DNA of 64,000 bases. Source: Marinomonas pollencensis. Its GTDB lineage: Bacteria > Pseudomonadota > Gammaproteobacteria > Pseudomonadales > Marinomonadaceae. A program made the position numbers and the translations under genes. This document shows, piece after piece, positions 45,715 through 54,081 of this stretch. The stretch's first letter is position 1. Every line of letters starts with the position of its first letter. The notes below the pieces were generated by a model. The model saw only the letters and a list, made by a program, of their open reading frames with translations. It did not search any database and was not told the origin of the DNA. The stretch spans positions 62,001 through 126,000 of the forward strand of contig NZ_QUNG01000002.1 of NCBI RefSeq assembly GCF_003387375.1, read 5' to 3'.

Positions 45715-46645
45715 AGATAGCCCATATTACAAACAGGTTTCCTTGCTCATAAGAATGCTTCCTGTGGTAGCAACAGAGACGGTTTTTGCACTTAAAGGTG
45801 GCACCGCCATTAATTTATTTGTGAGAGATTTTCCTCGGTTATCTGTAGATATTGATCTTGCTTATCTTCCACTTGAACCAAGAAATGAGGCTTTGGTTAA
45901 TGTCAGGGCTGCATTGCAGCGCATTACAGACAGAATCAATACTCAACCAGATATCCGAGCGGCATTTCAGGATAATAAAGCTGATGAACTGAGAATAGTT
46001 GTATCAAGTCCGGTTGCGACAATCAAAATTGAAGTGTCGCCCGTCGCCAGAGGTACATTGCGTAGTGCAGAGATAATGCCAGTTCAAGAGTCTGTTGAAG
46101 ACGAGTTTGGTTATGCTGAGATTCAGGTAGTCAGTCTTCCCGATCTGTATGGTGGGAAATTGTGTGCTGCAATGGATCGCCAACATCCTCGCGACTTATT
46201 TGATGTGCGTATGTTACTTGGTAGTGAAGGGATTTCGAGAGAAATTTTAGTGGGCTTTTTAACCTATACACTAAGTCATCCTCGGCCTATTAATGAAGTC
46301 ATGTCGCCAAACTGGCAGCCTCTGAATGAGAAATTTCAGGCAGAATTTGACGGAATGACTTTTGAAAAAGTTGAATGCGAAGACTTAGCCTCTGTTAGGC
46401 CTATCATGTTAATTGAACTGCAAAAACATTTCACAGAAAGGGATCATGCCTTCCTCATGTCATTCAAAAGAGGGCAACCTGACTGGGCATTGTTTGATTA
46501 TCCTAATGCAGCAGACTTGCCAGCGATTCGTTGGAAGTTGCAGAACATTAAAAAATTGGAAAAGAATAAAGCAAAACATCAAGAGCAATTAGATAAATTG
46601 AAGCAAGTGCTTGATGATTGGCTTGTTAACGCAAACGCTGAGTAA
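45707..46645 (+). CDS. mosT: AbiEii/MosT-type nucleotidyltransferase toxin
   Basis: A 312-residue toxin of the AbiEii/COG2253 nucleotidyltransferase group. The core is LKGGTAINLFVRDFPRLSVDIDLAYLPLEPR (about 24-54), with the GG and D-x-D catalytic residues, followed by LPDLYGGKLCAAMDRQHPRDLFDVRMLL. Such toxins transfer nucleotides to tRNA or other targets unless blocked by the cognate antitoxin. ATG at 45707 is favoured over an upstream GTG at 45695. Confidence 0.88.
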   Translation: MDKDSPYYKQVSLLIRMLPVVATETVFALKGGTAINLFVRDFPRLSVDIDLAYLPLEPRNEALVNVRAALQRITDRINTQPDIRAAFQDNKADELRIVVSSPVATIKIEVSPVARGTLRSAEIMPVQESVEDEFGYAEIQVVSLPDLYGGKLCAAMDRQHPRDLFDVRMLLGSEGISREILVGFLTYTLSHPRPINEVMSPNWQPLNEKFQAEFDGMTFEKVECEDLASVRPIMLIELQKHFTERDHAFLMSFKRGQPDWALFDYPNAADLPAIRWKLQNIKKLEKNKAKHQEQLDKLKQVLDDWLVNANAE

Positions 46646-46697
46646 TTCGTTTATAACAAACATCAACGAGCTATAAGCCCCCTAGTTAGATTGCGAT

Positions 46698-46729
46698 TTC
46701 TTCAATCTATCTAACCGAGTCCACATGGG
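46698..46729 (+). repeat. Hotspot right-boundary repeat, copy 1
   Basis: TTCTTCAATCTATCTAACC followed by one base and AGTCCACAT, then GGG. It matches 54003-54034 in front of dsbC, with two mismatches over 32 bases. It is a stray copy of the dsbC-side boundary behind mosT. Confidence 0.85.
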
Positions 46730-46750
46730 TGTAAAAAACGGACCAGAACA

Positions 46751-46783
46751 CCAGCAATCAGCGCAGTTTTACTGGGCACCTGA
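46751..46783 (+). pseudogene. Decayed traA 3' end (recombination scar)
   Basis: The 33 bases from 46751 read PAISAVLLGT and stop, against PAISGVLLGT and stop at the true traA end (44671-44703). Twenty-nine of 33 bases agree and most changes keep the amino acid, so this is a diverged second traA tail. The upstream part of traA is missing here. Confidence 0.85.
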
Positions 46784-46794
46784 TAACAACAAAA

Positions 46795-46830
46795 ACGCCC
46801 AAGCGGCCAGATATCTGACGGTTTGGGCGT
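46795..46830. other. 36-base near-perfect palindrome / hairpin
   Basis: ACGCCCAA (46795-46802) pairs with TTGGGCGT (46823-46830), and the centre CAGATATCTG (46808-46817) is itself a perfect palindrome; nearly all positions between also pair. An A run on the left side would make it a terminator for minus-strand transcription. It lies in the gene-free stretch 46646-47108. Confidence 0.7.
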
Positions 46831-46952
46831 CATCCCACCCCGTACCCGTCTATCATGACGGCGTTTCAGTTAGAAGTAGCCAAAGTAAAGTAGTTTGGGT
46901 TCTTTTCATCGTCTTGGCTAAGAGAGTTATGTGATGTACAAGATGGTACTTA

Positions 46953-46971
46953 TAGGTTATAAATTTACCTA
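46953..46971. promoter_or_regulatory. Candidate upstream activator site for the sigma-54 promoter
   Basis: TAGGT (46953-46957) and ACCTA (46967-46971) form an inverted repeat about 100 bases upstream of the -24/-12 element, where enhancer sites for sigma-54 activators usually lie. Short arms, so low confidence. Confidence 0.3.
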
Positions 46972-47053
46972 AAGAGTGTGAAAAATACCTTTCTGTAAAA
47001 ACCTTTATTTTTTCGGTGGTGCGCAATTAATAGGGCCTTTTAGTCGAAGGTTG

Positions 47054-47070
47054 TTGGCACGATGCTTGAT
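47054..47070 (+). promoter_or_regulatory. Predicted sigma-54 (-24/-12) promoter of the four-gene operon
   Basis: TTGGCACGATGCTTGAT matches the sigma-54 consensus (TTGGCACG, four bases, TTGCA/T) at all but one of the specified positions. GG is at 47056-47057 and the -12 dinucleotide is GA, not GC, at 47068-47069, with the required 10-base spacing. Transcription would start near 47081, about 28 bases before the helicase start codon. The last gene of the same operon encodes a sigma-54 activator. Confidence 0.75.
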
Positions 47071-47108
47071 ATTTAGGAAGAACAACTTATTCGATAAAAG
47101 GACGAAAC

Positions 47109-49838
47109 ATGGCGTTATTAAGATACGCAAACTTAGGAATTCACAGGCCAGACATCCTGCTTAGTAAAGCAGTGAGTGGTCTTGGTGACTTTTATAAGTA
47201 TTTAGACATCACTCGAAAATACCTAGAAAGTACGAAGGCTGTTAAAGCGATAGCTTGGGAAAAGCTGGACGATGCTCAAAGTGGAGTATGGATACAATTA
47301 GTTGAGCCTGCTGATAACTGCGGTGATTTCGAAAAGAACTTGAAGCTCTTTTTAGATGAAAGTACCGACACGGTATACGAAGCAAGCCCCGCTAGATGGA
47401 AAGCCGTAGGTAGTGCCGCTAGAGAATGCCCAAATTGTAGAAGTCACGGTAAACCTAAAATGGCTTATGCCACTGAGGAGCACGCGGACGAAATTGCGAG
47501 TGAATTAGGTAATGGGTTGTCGTCGTATGAGTGTCCAGACGGTTATGGTTGGCATTTGACTGGGAAATCGCAAGGCAACGTGGGATTCAACAAATCCAAC
47601 GAAATTTCAGTTCTGGACAGAAATGTAGAAAATGACAGCTTGTTATTGGATCGTTTACCTAACCACGACTATTTGGTTATTCGTCCAAACACATACCAGT
47701 TAAAATGTCAGATAAATGCATTACAAAGCTTACAAGACACCCCTTCTATTCACCATCTTCCACTATTGAGGCTATTTGAAGGTAAGGATCATGCTAAGTG
47801 GCCGAATGTTCCTTATGATGAGCACTTATTTAACGATGACTATTACGTTCTTAGCGATGGTGCAAGAGAGGGAACATCTCAGCAGCGTGAGTTTGTAAAT
47901 ATAGCACTCAATACACCAGACTTTGCCTTCCTTGAGGGCCCCCCTGGGTCTGGCAAAACTACAGCCATTTGCGAGCTGATTCTTCAATTCATAAAGCGAG
48001 GTAAGCGCATCTTACTTTGCGCATCAACACACGTTGCAGTTGATAATGTTCTTGAACGAATGATGTCTGAGGAAAGTATTTATCGCGACATGGTGTTACC
48101 TGTGCGGATTGGAGATAAATCAAGCGTTTCTCAAAAGGCAAAGCCATGGCAATTGGAAGAGTTTGTTAAAACTGAACGCACAAGATTGCTAAAACATCTT
48201 CAGCAACAACCACACCTTTCAGTTAGTCAGAAGTTACTTAAAAGTAAGGTCGGTGAAGGTAGGCATATTGTTGAACGTCTTGTTCTTGAAGCGGCGAATT
48301 TAGTTTGCGGGACAACTATTGGTTTGCTTCAGCATCCTGATATCAAAAATAAACAATCAACATCGCCAATCTTCGATGTGATGATTATTGATGAAGCATC
48401 AAAAACAACGTTTCAAGAGTTTTTGGTGCCAGCGGTACTTGCCAAGCGTTGGATCATGGTGGGAGACCCAAAACAGCTTTCACCTTATGTTGATGATGAA
48501 GCTACCGAAGTAAATTTGCAGCCATGTTTACAGGATAGTTATCAGCGAGAAGCATGCGCAGATGTTTTCTCTGCTCGACAAAGCAATATTCAGAAACGAG
48601 AAGTATCCTTGGTTTGCACTGACGATGAAAAGACAATTGAATTTTATCATCAGCAAGCAAAGGCCAAAAATGTATTGGTTGCATCATCTAAAGGACCGAA
48701 GACAGATCTCCCTTACGCATCAGTAGTCCTTGGTTCGTCAGCGTTCATTGCTCAGAATGCTAATCACCTTCCCCTAGATTTGACGACCATAAGGGGGCTG
48801 CCTGCGTTACCGAAAAAGTTAGAAATGCGACTTGCAGCGCATTCGAGGTTAACTCGTACAAAAATCAAGGCCGAGTCCGATAGCTGGGAATCTCAGTTAG
48901 CGTGGCGACTGGCTCGTATGTACGAACAGCGACTAAATACAGAAACTAACGGAAGTTCTAAAACTGCTAACAAGTTAGAGGAAGATATCAAAGCACTACT
49001 ACCATTTGACTCAGAAAAAGATACGTTCACTGCAATAGACAGGGTACGTAGGATAGCACTGCCTTCTATTCTTGAATCACTGCAAGTTGGATTTGAACGA
49101 ACAGAGTATCAGAAACAAGGCACCGCTTTGTCTGATGGACTTCCAGGCAGTGTTTTAAATCAACGACAAATACGGCTTAGCTATCAGCACAGGATGCATC
49201 CAGACATTGCCGAATTTCCCCGAGTACATATATACCGTGAAAAAGCACTGCAAAGCCCTGATGGCCAGGCTGAAAAGCGGGATTGGGATTACCGAAACGG
49301 CTCACATCGTTGTATATGGCACGATGTTAAAGGTCGAAAAGGCAAAGAAGGTGAAATCACCGCTGAAGTAGAAGAAATATTAAAAGAATTAAGTCGCTTT
49401 GATTCTTGGGCAAAATCAAACCCATATGTTGAGAAAAACCAACAAAAGCCTTGGGAAGTTGCTGTTTTGGCTTTCTATCGGGTGCAAGAGCGAGCTATAC
49501 GTCGAGCTTTACGAAAGTGGACGGGAAATCATCACGGAGTAAGGCATTTCTATCGAGGTGAAAAATCCTCACCGTATATTGATATTCAGATATGTACCGT
49601 AGACCGCTTTCAGGGACATGAGGCTGACTTTGTCATGCTTAGTTTCGCAAATAATCATCCCACGAGTTTTCTTGAAAGCCCAAATCGCTTGAATGTGGCA
49701 ATTACGAGGGCCAAGCATCAGCTCATTGTGTACGGAAACCGCCCTGCAATGCAAAAGGCATCGGGTGTGTTAGGTGCTTTTGCAAGCAATTCATACTGGT
49801 CTACAACCATTGAGACTGAATCACAGGAGGCACTATGA
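47109..49838 (+). CDS. SF1 (Upf1/Dna2-like) helicase with N-terminal zinc finger
   Basis: A 909-residue helicase heading the four-gene operon. Residues about 105-150 look like a zinc ribbon (C107-P-N-C110 ... C142 ... H149). The helicase motifs follow: Walker A FLEGPPGSGKTTAICEL (277-284), Ia ASTHVAVDNVLERM, II MIIDEASKTTFQEFL, III IMVGDPKQLSPYVDDE, IV QIRLSYQHRMHPDIAEFP, V ICTVDRFQGHEADFVMLS, VI LNVAITRAKHQLIVYGN. This is the Upf1/NAM7/Dna2 branch, acting on RNA or DNA. AAAGGA precedes the ATG; its TGA overlaps the next ATG. Confidence 0.9.
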   Translation: MALLRYANLGIHRPDILLSKAVSGLGDFYKYLDITRKYLESTKAVKAIAWEKLDDAQSGVWIQLVEPADNCGDFEKNLKLFLDESTDTVYEASPARWKAVGSAARECPNCRSHGKPKMAYATEEHADEIASELGNGLSSYECPDGYGWHLTGKSQGNVGFNKSNEISVLDRNVENDSLLLDRLPNHDYLVIRPNTYQLKCQINALQSLQDTPSIHHLPLLRLFEGKDHAKWPNVPYDEHLFNDDYYVLSDGAREGTSQQREFVNIALNTPDFAFLEGPPGSGKTTAICELILQFIKRGKRILLCASTHVAVDNVLERMMSEESIYRDMVLPVRIGDKSSVSQKAKPWQLEEFVKTERTRLLKHLQQQPHLSVSQKLLKSKVGEGRHIVERLVLEAANLVCGTTIGLLQHPDIKNKQSTSPIFDVMIIDEASKTTFQEFLVPAVLAKRWIMVGDPKQLSPYVDDEATEVNLQPCLQDSYQREACADVFSARQSNIQKREVSLVCTDDEKTIEFYHQQAKAKNVLVASSKGPKTDLPYASVVLGSSAFIAQNANHLPLDLTTIRGLPALPKKLEMRLAAHSRLTRTKIKAESDSWESQLAWRLARMYEQRLNTETNGSSKTANKLEEDIKALLPFDSEKDTFTAIDRVRRIALPSILESLQVGFERTEYQKQGTALSDGLPGSVLNQRQIRLSYQHRMHPDIAEFPRVHIYREKALQSPDGQAEKRDWDYRNGSHRCIWHDVKGRKGKEGEITAEVEEILKELSRFDSWAKSNPYVEKNQQKPWEVAVLAFYRVQERAIRRALRKWTGNHHGVRHFYRGEKSSPYIDIQICTVDRFQGHEADFVMLSFANNHPTSFLESPNRLNVAITRAKHQLIVYGNRPAMQKASGVLGAFASNSYWSTTIETESQEAL

Positions 49839-50944
49839 GCCAGGACATCATACTAAAACGAGAAATTAAGACTGAAACTTGGCTCATACAGGGTGAGATC
49901 GCGCTGGCAGATAGCCGTCCAGAAATTAACTGCGTGCTGCAATTCCTTCACGACTATCCGAATGCTAGTTCTGCTGAGTGCTCCGAGCATTTATTTGGAG
50001 ACAAAATCGGACGTCGTGTCGTTGCTGATAGGTTACTAAATATTTGTCGGTTATATGGGCTTGCTGAGTCTAGTCGAGACCAATACAGGCTCACTAAATC
50101 AGGACTGATTGCTCTTGAGAAAGATCAAATCCTAGTGCCAGAAGATGGATGTTGGAGCCTTTGCGTTTCTCATGAGCCTTTATTGCCTCATCCACTTCTT
50201 ACAATTGATGCGCACACAGAGCCAAGTGCAGTTTCAGTCGGACTTGGTAAGAACAGAAACGAGCTAAATGAAAGAGCAAAGCGACTCGTTGAGATTCCAC
50301 AGCTAGTCAAAGACGTTCGTGGCCTGAAGGTTGAACCAATAGGTGGTGGCTCGGAAGTCCGTGTGGACAAAATTGAACATAAAGGTGAGCGCATCTCATC
50401 TCAAGGAAAACCGTATTACATCGAATGGAATGTGACTGATGGTAATGTCGATGTTAAGTGCGGAAAGAGCCTTATTTTCTCACGTCGGGTTGAGCCAATC
50501 AGTCGTCTGCAAGTTTTGAAAGTACTTCTGCATAGTGAGGGCTTGCTTGAACAATGGGATGAGCAAACGGAAATCTTGTCAGTGGTTTTTGAAAATACAA
50601 CTGAATCTGAGCGGATCAACATGAAGCGCTCGGTAAGAGTAAACAAACCATCTGTTCACAAGTTTGGCTCGTTTGATGCGATGAAGTTACACAATATATC
50701 AATATCAGCATTGACTGAATTGGATGCTAAAAAGTGGGCTGAATGGAGATTAGAGAAAAATATCAATATGTATGTCACCAATAGCAAGTATCAAGTTTGG
50801 AGAGAAAAAGCACTCGAACCTTTTAAAGGTTGGAATTTCACACTACCTGATAGGGCTGAGCTGGCAAATCAATTTTGGATTAAAGAAGACCAGCAAAATC
50901 AGCATACCTGGCATGTCATTGCAGCCCATGATTGGAACCTATAA
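49835..50944 (+). CDS. Unknown protein with N-terminal winged helix, second gene of the operon
   Basis: A 369-residue protein I cannot assign. The first 95 residues look like a winged helix (PEINCVLQFLHDYPNASSAECSEHLFGDKIGRRVVADRLLNICRLYGLAESSRDQYRLTKSG pattern). The rest mixes beta and alpha with no known motif; WSLCVSHEPLLPHPLLTIDAH and the C-terminal WRLEKNINMYVTNSKYQVWREKALEPF are notable. Its start overlaps the helicase stop (ATGA), so the two are translationally coupled and probably act together. Confidence 0.75.
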   Translation: MSQDIILKREIKTETWLIQGEIALADSRPEINCVLQFLHDYPNASSAECSEHLFGDKIGRRVVADRLLNICRLYGLAESSRDQYRLTKSGLIALEKDQILVPEDGCWSLCVSHEPLLPHPLLTIDAHTEPSAVSVGLGKNRNELNERAKRLVEIPQLVKDVRGLKVEPIGGGSEVRVDKIEHKGERISSQGKPYYIEWNVTDGNVDVKCGKSLIFSRRVEPISRLQVLKVLLHSEGLLEQWDEQTEILSVVFENTTESERINMKRSVRVNKPSVHKFGSFDAMKLHNISISALTELDAKKWAEWRLEKNINMYVTNSKYQVWREKALEPFKGWNFTLPDRAELANQFWIKEDQQNQHTWHVIAAHDWNL

Positions 50945-50956
50945 GGAATAATAGTG

Positions 50957-52489
50957 ATGAATCTAATTAAAAAGTTTACTAAGACTGAAACCAAGATTGT
51001 TGATCAATCTAATACCAAGTTACCCCCTGTGCTTTTACCTGTTTTAACTAAACAGGTATCTGATCCACAACCTATCAATAGTTCTTTATTCTGCAATGAG
51101 CTGCAATCAAGAGTTGTCGAATTAATCGATAAAGCTGAGCACTCGGTTATTCTTAGTACGTTTTTGCTTGCTGATGAGAATGTCGAGTCGGCGGTCTTAA
51201 AAGCTGCCAAGCGCAAAGTTCGTGTGTACATACTATTGGCATGTGAGACTCGTCTTGATGGCGATGTGCCTGATGATGACTTTGGTAAAAAGTGTCTTGT
51301 GCAGCATAAGGAAATGTTAAACAAATTGTCTGGATATGTTCACTTTGCATCTGCGCCGCATTTCCATGCAAAAGCTGTTGTCATAGACGCATTACATGAA
51401 ACCGGTAATGCGAAAGGGTTGCTTTTAACGGCAAACCTTACAGAAGAAGCACTTAAACGAAATGAAGAGTTGGGTGTCTCGCTTTCACGCCATCAAATAG
51501 ATGAGATCGTTAAAGTGTTCCGTTGGGCAATCTTCGAGAGTGCGCAGCACCATATGACAAGTCCTGGTGAATTCTCAGCATACAAGTCTCCGGGAAATGT
51601 CGGATATCCAAGAGAATTAACTGAAATACTGGTCACATCTAGTGAAGACGCTCGAATTAGGGAACACGCTTTAACGTTGATCAATAAAGCAGATAAAGAA
51701 CTCATCATATCGAGTTTTGGGTGGCAAGAAGACCATCAGCTTGTAAAAGCAATATGTGAGCGTGCGAAATCGGGGATAAAAGTCACCGTTCTATCCCGCC
51801 AAAGACCCGCAGCCATGCCAGCGCTATTGGCTATGAAGCAGGCTGGTGCATCTGTGATGTGTTTTAAATGGCTGCATGCAAAAGCGATTATAGTGGATGG
51901 AATACATGGCATGGTGATGTCGGCCAATTTTCAAACATATGGTATGGATCAAGGCTTTGAATTAGGTGTGAAACTCACCGGTACTCAGGTAACAGAGCTG
52001 ATGAACTGCTTCGATGTATTTTTAGCTAATACCCACAATGAACTGCACATAAATATGAGTCTAGGGATGATTTCTGGTGGTTTTGAAGCTTGGGAAAATA
52101 ATACATTCAAGGGGTATTCAGTCAACGAGGTAGACATAGTTGAGTTATCGTCTATAAAAGCAGATTGTTTGTCTGATATGGATAAACAACCAAACATACC
52201 CAATGCAAACTGGCGGGGAAATACCTCGCACAGGATTGAGTATAAATGGCGCATAGAGCCGCCTGTTATCACTAACACAAGCTCAGAGTATTTCAGACCT
52301 TCAGCAGCTAAGGATGAAACTTCTAAAAAGCAGGATACAGGCTCGCTTAGAGAAAGTTATGAACCAAAGGTTGTTCGACTGACAAAAAAACAGCTAGCGA
52401 TTATAGTTCGTCAACAATCTGAACTTTCCATGGCAAAAAGGCTAAAGCAAAGTGAATTGCCAAACGCCCGAATTGTGTTGGAGGCATAA
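50957..52489 (+). CDS. Phospholipase-D-family nuclease-like protein with two HKD motifs
   Basis: A 510-residue protein with two PLD repeats. The first HKD is HFHAKAVVIDALHE followed by TANLTEEALKRNEELGV (H138-x-K140...D145), the second is WLHAKAIIVDGIHG followed by SANFQTYGMDQGFELGV (H308-x-K310...D315), numbering one residue higher if the upstream GTG is used. Both sites look intact, so it is probably an active enzyme, in this context most likely a nuclease. The C-terminal 130 residues are a variable tail. The start is ATG 50957 or GTG 50954, both behind AAGGA. Confidence 0.88.
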   Translation: MNLIKKFTKTETKIVDQSNTKLPPVLLPVLTKQVSDPQPINSSLFCNELQSRVVELIDKAEHSVILSTFLLADENVESAVLKAAKRKVRVYILLACETRLDGDVPDDDFGKKCLVQHKEMLNKLSGYVHFASAPHFHAKAVVIDALHETGNAKGLLLTANLTEEALKRNEELGVSLSRHQIDEIVKVFRWAIFESAQHHMTSPGEFSAYKSPGNVGYPRELTEILVTSSEDARIREHALTLINKADKELIISSFGWQEDHQLVKAICERAKSGIKVTVLSRQRPAAMPALLAMKQAGASVMCFKWLHAKAIIVDGIHGMVMSANFQTYGMDQGFELGVKLTGTQVTELMNCFDVFLANTHNELHINMSLGMISGGFEAWENNTFKGYSVNEVDIVELSSIKADCLSDMDKQPNIPNANWRGNTSHRIEYKWRIEPPVITNTSSEYFRPSAAKDETSKKQDTGSLRESYEPKVVRLTKKQLAIIVRQQSELSMAKRLKQSELPNARIVLEA

Positions 52490-52491
52490 CT

Positions 52492-53937
52492 TTGGATATC
52501 AAAAACACGCTGCTTTGTTGGCACTCAAAAAGAGCTGGGGTTGAGGTATTAGATGAAGCGTTAAAGCGGCTTAAGAATCGTAAAGTTTATATTGGCAAAG
52601 TAATTGTGCTTACTCAGTCAGCTGGAGATAGCAGTCTGTACAAAGAGCATGAATTTGGCGATATACAGATTACCTTTCGAACTGTAGCTATCGAGAACCC
52701 AGCTGATCACAACGAAATTTATCACGCAATAGAATCTGAGATGATTCCAGAACTAAAGCTTGAACAGCATCTTCATATTAATGTATCGCCGGGAACTCCG
52801 GCGATGCATGCGGTTTGGTTGATTCTTCATGCTCGAGGGTATTTTCCACGGGAAACAATCCTCTGGTCATCACAATATAACCCTGATACCAAAAGAACTA
52901 GCATTGCCAAAGTTGATTTCAGTGTAAACACGTATCTGGCAGAGATCTCTGCTATTTCAAGTTCAGAGGGTGGTTACGCCCTTTACGATTTAGACCCTAA
53001 ATCAAAAGCAAGGCAGGATGCATTACAAACGTTAAAGCAGTTCTCTTGCGTTCCCAAAGCTCCGTTACTTGTACTCGGTGAACGTGGTACTGGGAAAACG
53101 AGGTTAATTGAAACCGTTGTCGGTAAGGTGAAGCAAAAGCAGGTAGTTACGCTTGCATGTGGAGGGTTAGACTCTCAAGTAGTTGATAGCATGTTGTTTG
53201 GTCACGTAAAAGGTGCGTTCACTGGGGCGGAAAAGGATCGCAATGGGCTTTTGAAAGAAGCAAATGGAAAAGTATTGTTCTTGGATGAGATACAAGATTT
53301 ACCCACTTCGGTTCAACGAAAGCTGGTTCGAGTGCTTCAAGATAACCATCACCGCTTTCGCCCTGTTGGAAGTGACACTGAGGAAGCATCTGACTTCGAG
53401 CTGGTTTGCGCGAGTAATAAATCACTTGAGCAATTGGCAACGATACTCGATGCTGATTTCTTTGATCGTGTAACCATGCTCACAATAACAATACCTCCAC
53501 TTCGTTCATGCAGAGAAGATATTTTGTCTGATTGGCAAAGAATCTGGGATGAAGTTAATGTTAACCCCAATCTGCCTGCGGAAGCTCCTGTATCACATGA
53601 ATTAATCCAGTTTTTTAACTCGGGATATTTATCTGGTAACTTACGTGACCTAAAAAAGCTGGCATACATGTCTTGTGCGTTTTTAAGTTCCCAAACTACA
53701 GAGTCGGCAATCTCTAGCTCATTAGCTTCGCTAGGCGAGCCTGTTATCAAGGAGGATAGCCCTGACACAAAGTTTGCATTTGGTGATTTATCCAAGACAA
53801 CTAAGGATGAGTTAACGAAAGTGTTTCATAAGGAATTTGCAACAGCTGCCAAAAAGCAATTCGGTACATGGGTTAAAGCCGCAGAAGCATTGAAGGTGGA
53901 TCAAAAAACTTTGCAAAAGTATATGAGAGACAATTAA
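52492..53937 (+). CDS. RtcR-like sigma-54 activator with CARF-like sensor
   Basis: A 481-residue enhancer-binding protein. Residues about 1-150 form a Rossmann-type sensor; the segment HINVSPGTPAMHAVWLIL (about 95-111) resembles the ligand loop of CARF domains, as in RtcR. The AAA+ domain has Walker A LGERGTGKTRL (196-203), the sigma-54-contacting GAFTGA (241-246), Walker B VLFLDEIQDLP (261-271), and the arginine finger region DFFDRVTML. A Fis-type helix-turn-helix ends the protein (TWVKAAEALKVDQKTLQKYM). TTG start seven bases after GGAGG. It should activate its own operon on ligand binding. Confidence 0.88.
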   Translation: MDIKNTLLCWHSKRAGVEVLDEALKRLKNRKVYIGKVIVLTQSAGDSSLYKEHEFGDIQITFRTVAIENPADHNEIYHAIESEMIPELKLEQHLHINVSPGTPAMHAVWLILHARGYFPRETILWSSQYNPDTKRTSIAKVDFSVNTYLAEISAISSSEGGYALYDLDPKSKARQDALQTLKQFSCVPKAPLLVLGERGTGKTRLIETVVGKVKQKQVVTLACGGLDSQVVDSMLFGHVKGAFTGAEKDRNGLLKEANGKVLFLDEIQDLPTSVQRKLVRVLQDNHHRFRPVGSDTEEASDFELVCASNKSLEQLATILDADFFDRVTMLTITIPPLRSCREDILSDWQRIWDEVNVNPNLPAEAPVSHELIQFFNSGYLSGNLRDLKKLAYMSCAFLSSQTTESAISSSLASLGEPVIKEDSPDTKFAFGDLSKTTKDELTKVFHKEFATAAKKQFGTWVKAAEALKVDQKTLQKYMRDN

Positions 53938-54002
53938 GTTATTTTAGTGTGTGATTGTTTTCATTAAGGTTTGGTGTTGGGGCTGCTTAGCAAGACGACA
54001 AA

Positions 54003-54034
54003 TTCTTCAATCTATCTAACCTAGTCCACATAGG
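54003..54034 (+). repeat. Hotspot right-boundary repeat, copy 2 (backbone copy before dsbC)
   Basis: TTCTTCAATCTATCTAACC, one base, AGTCCACAT, then AGG. It is the undisturbed boundary in front of dsbC and matches copy 1 at 46698-46729. Confidence 0.85.
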
Positions 54035-54081
54035 ACAACTGCATAGACTGGAGCCTCGATTTACATTAACGAGGACCTCTC

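Noticed and set aside
46725-46934. 69-codon frame after mosT
   Set aside because: It runs through the recombination scar, in another frame than the traA tail, and through the palindrome; no ribosome site.
47109-53937. Assignment of the four-gene operon to DISARM or Mokosh
   Set aside because: DISARM needs a DUF1998 protein and usually a methylase; Mokosh type II fuses helicase and PLD in one protein and type I pairs a helicase-kinase with PLD. None matches the gene set seen.
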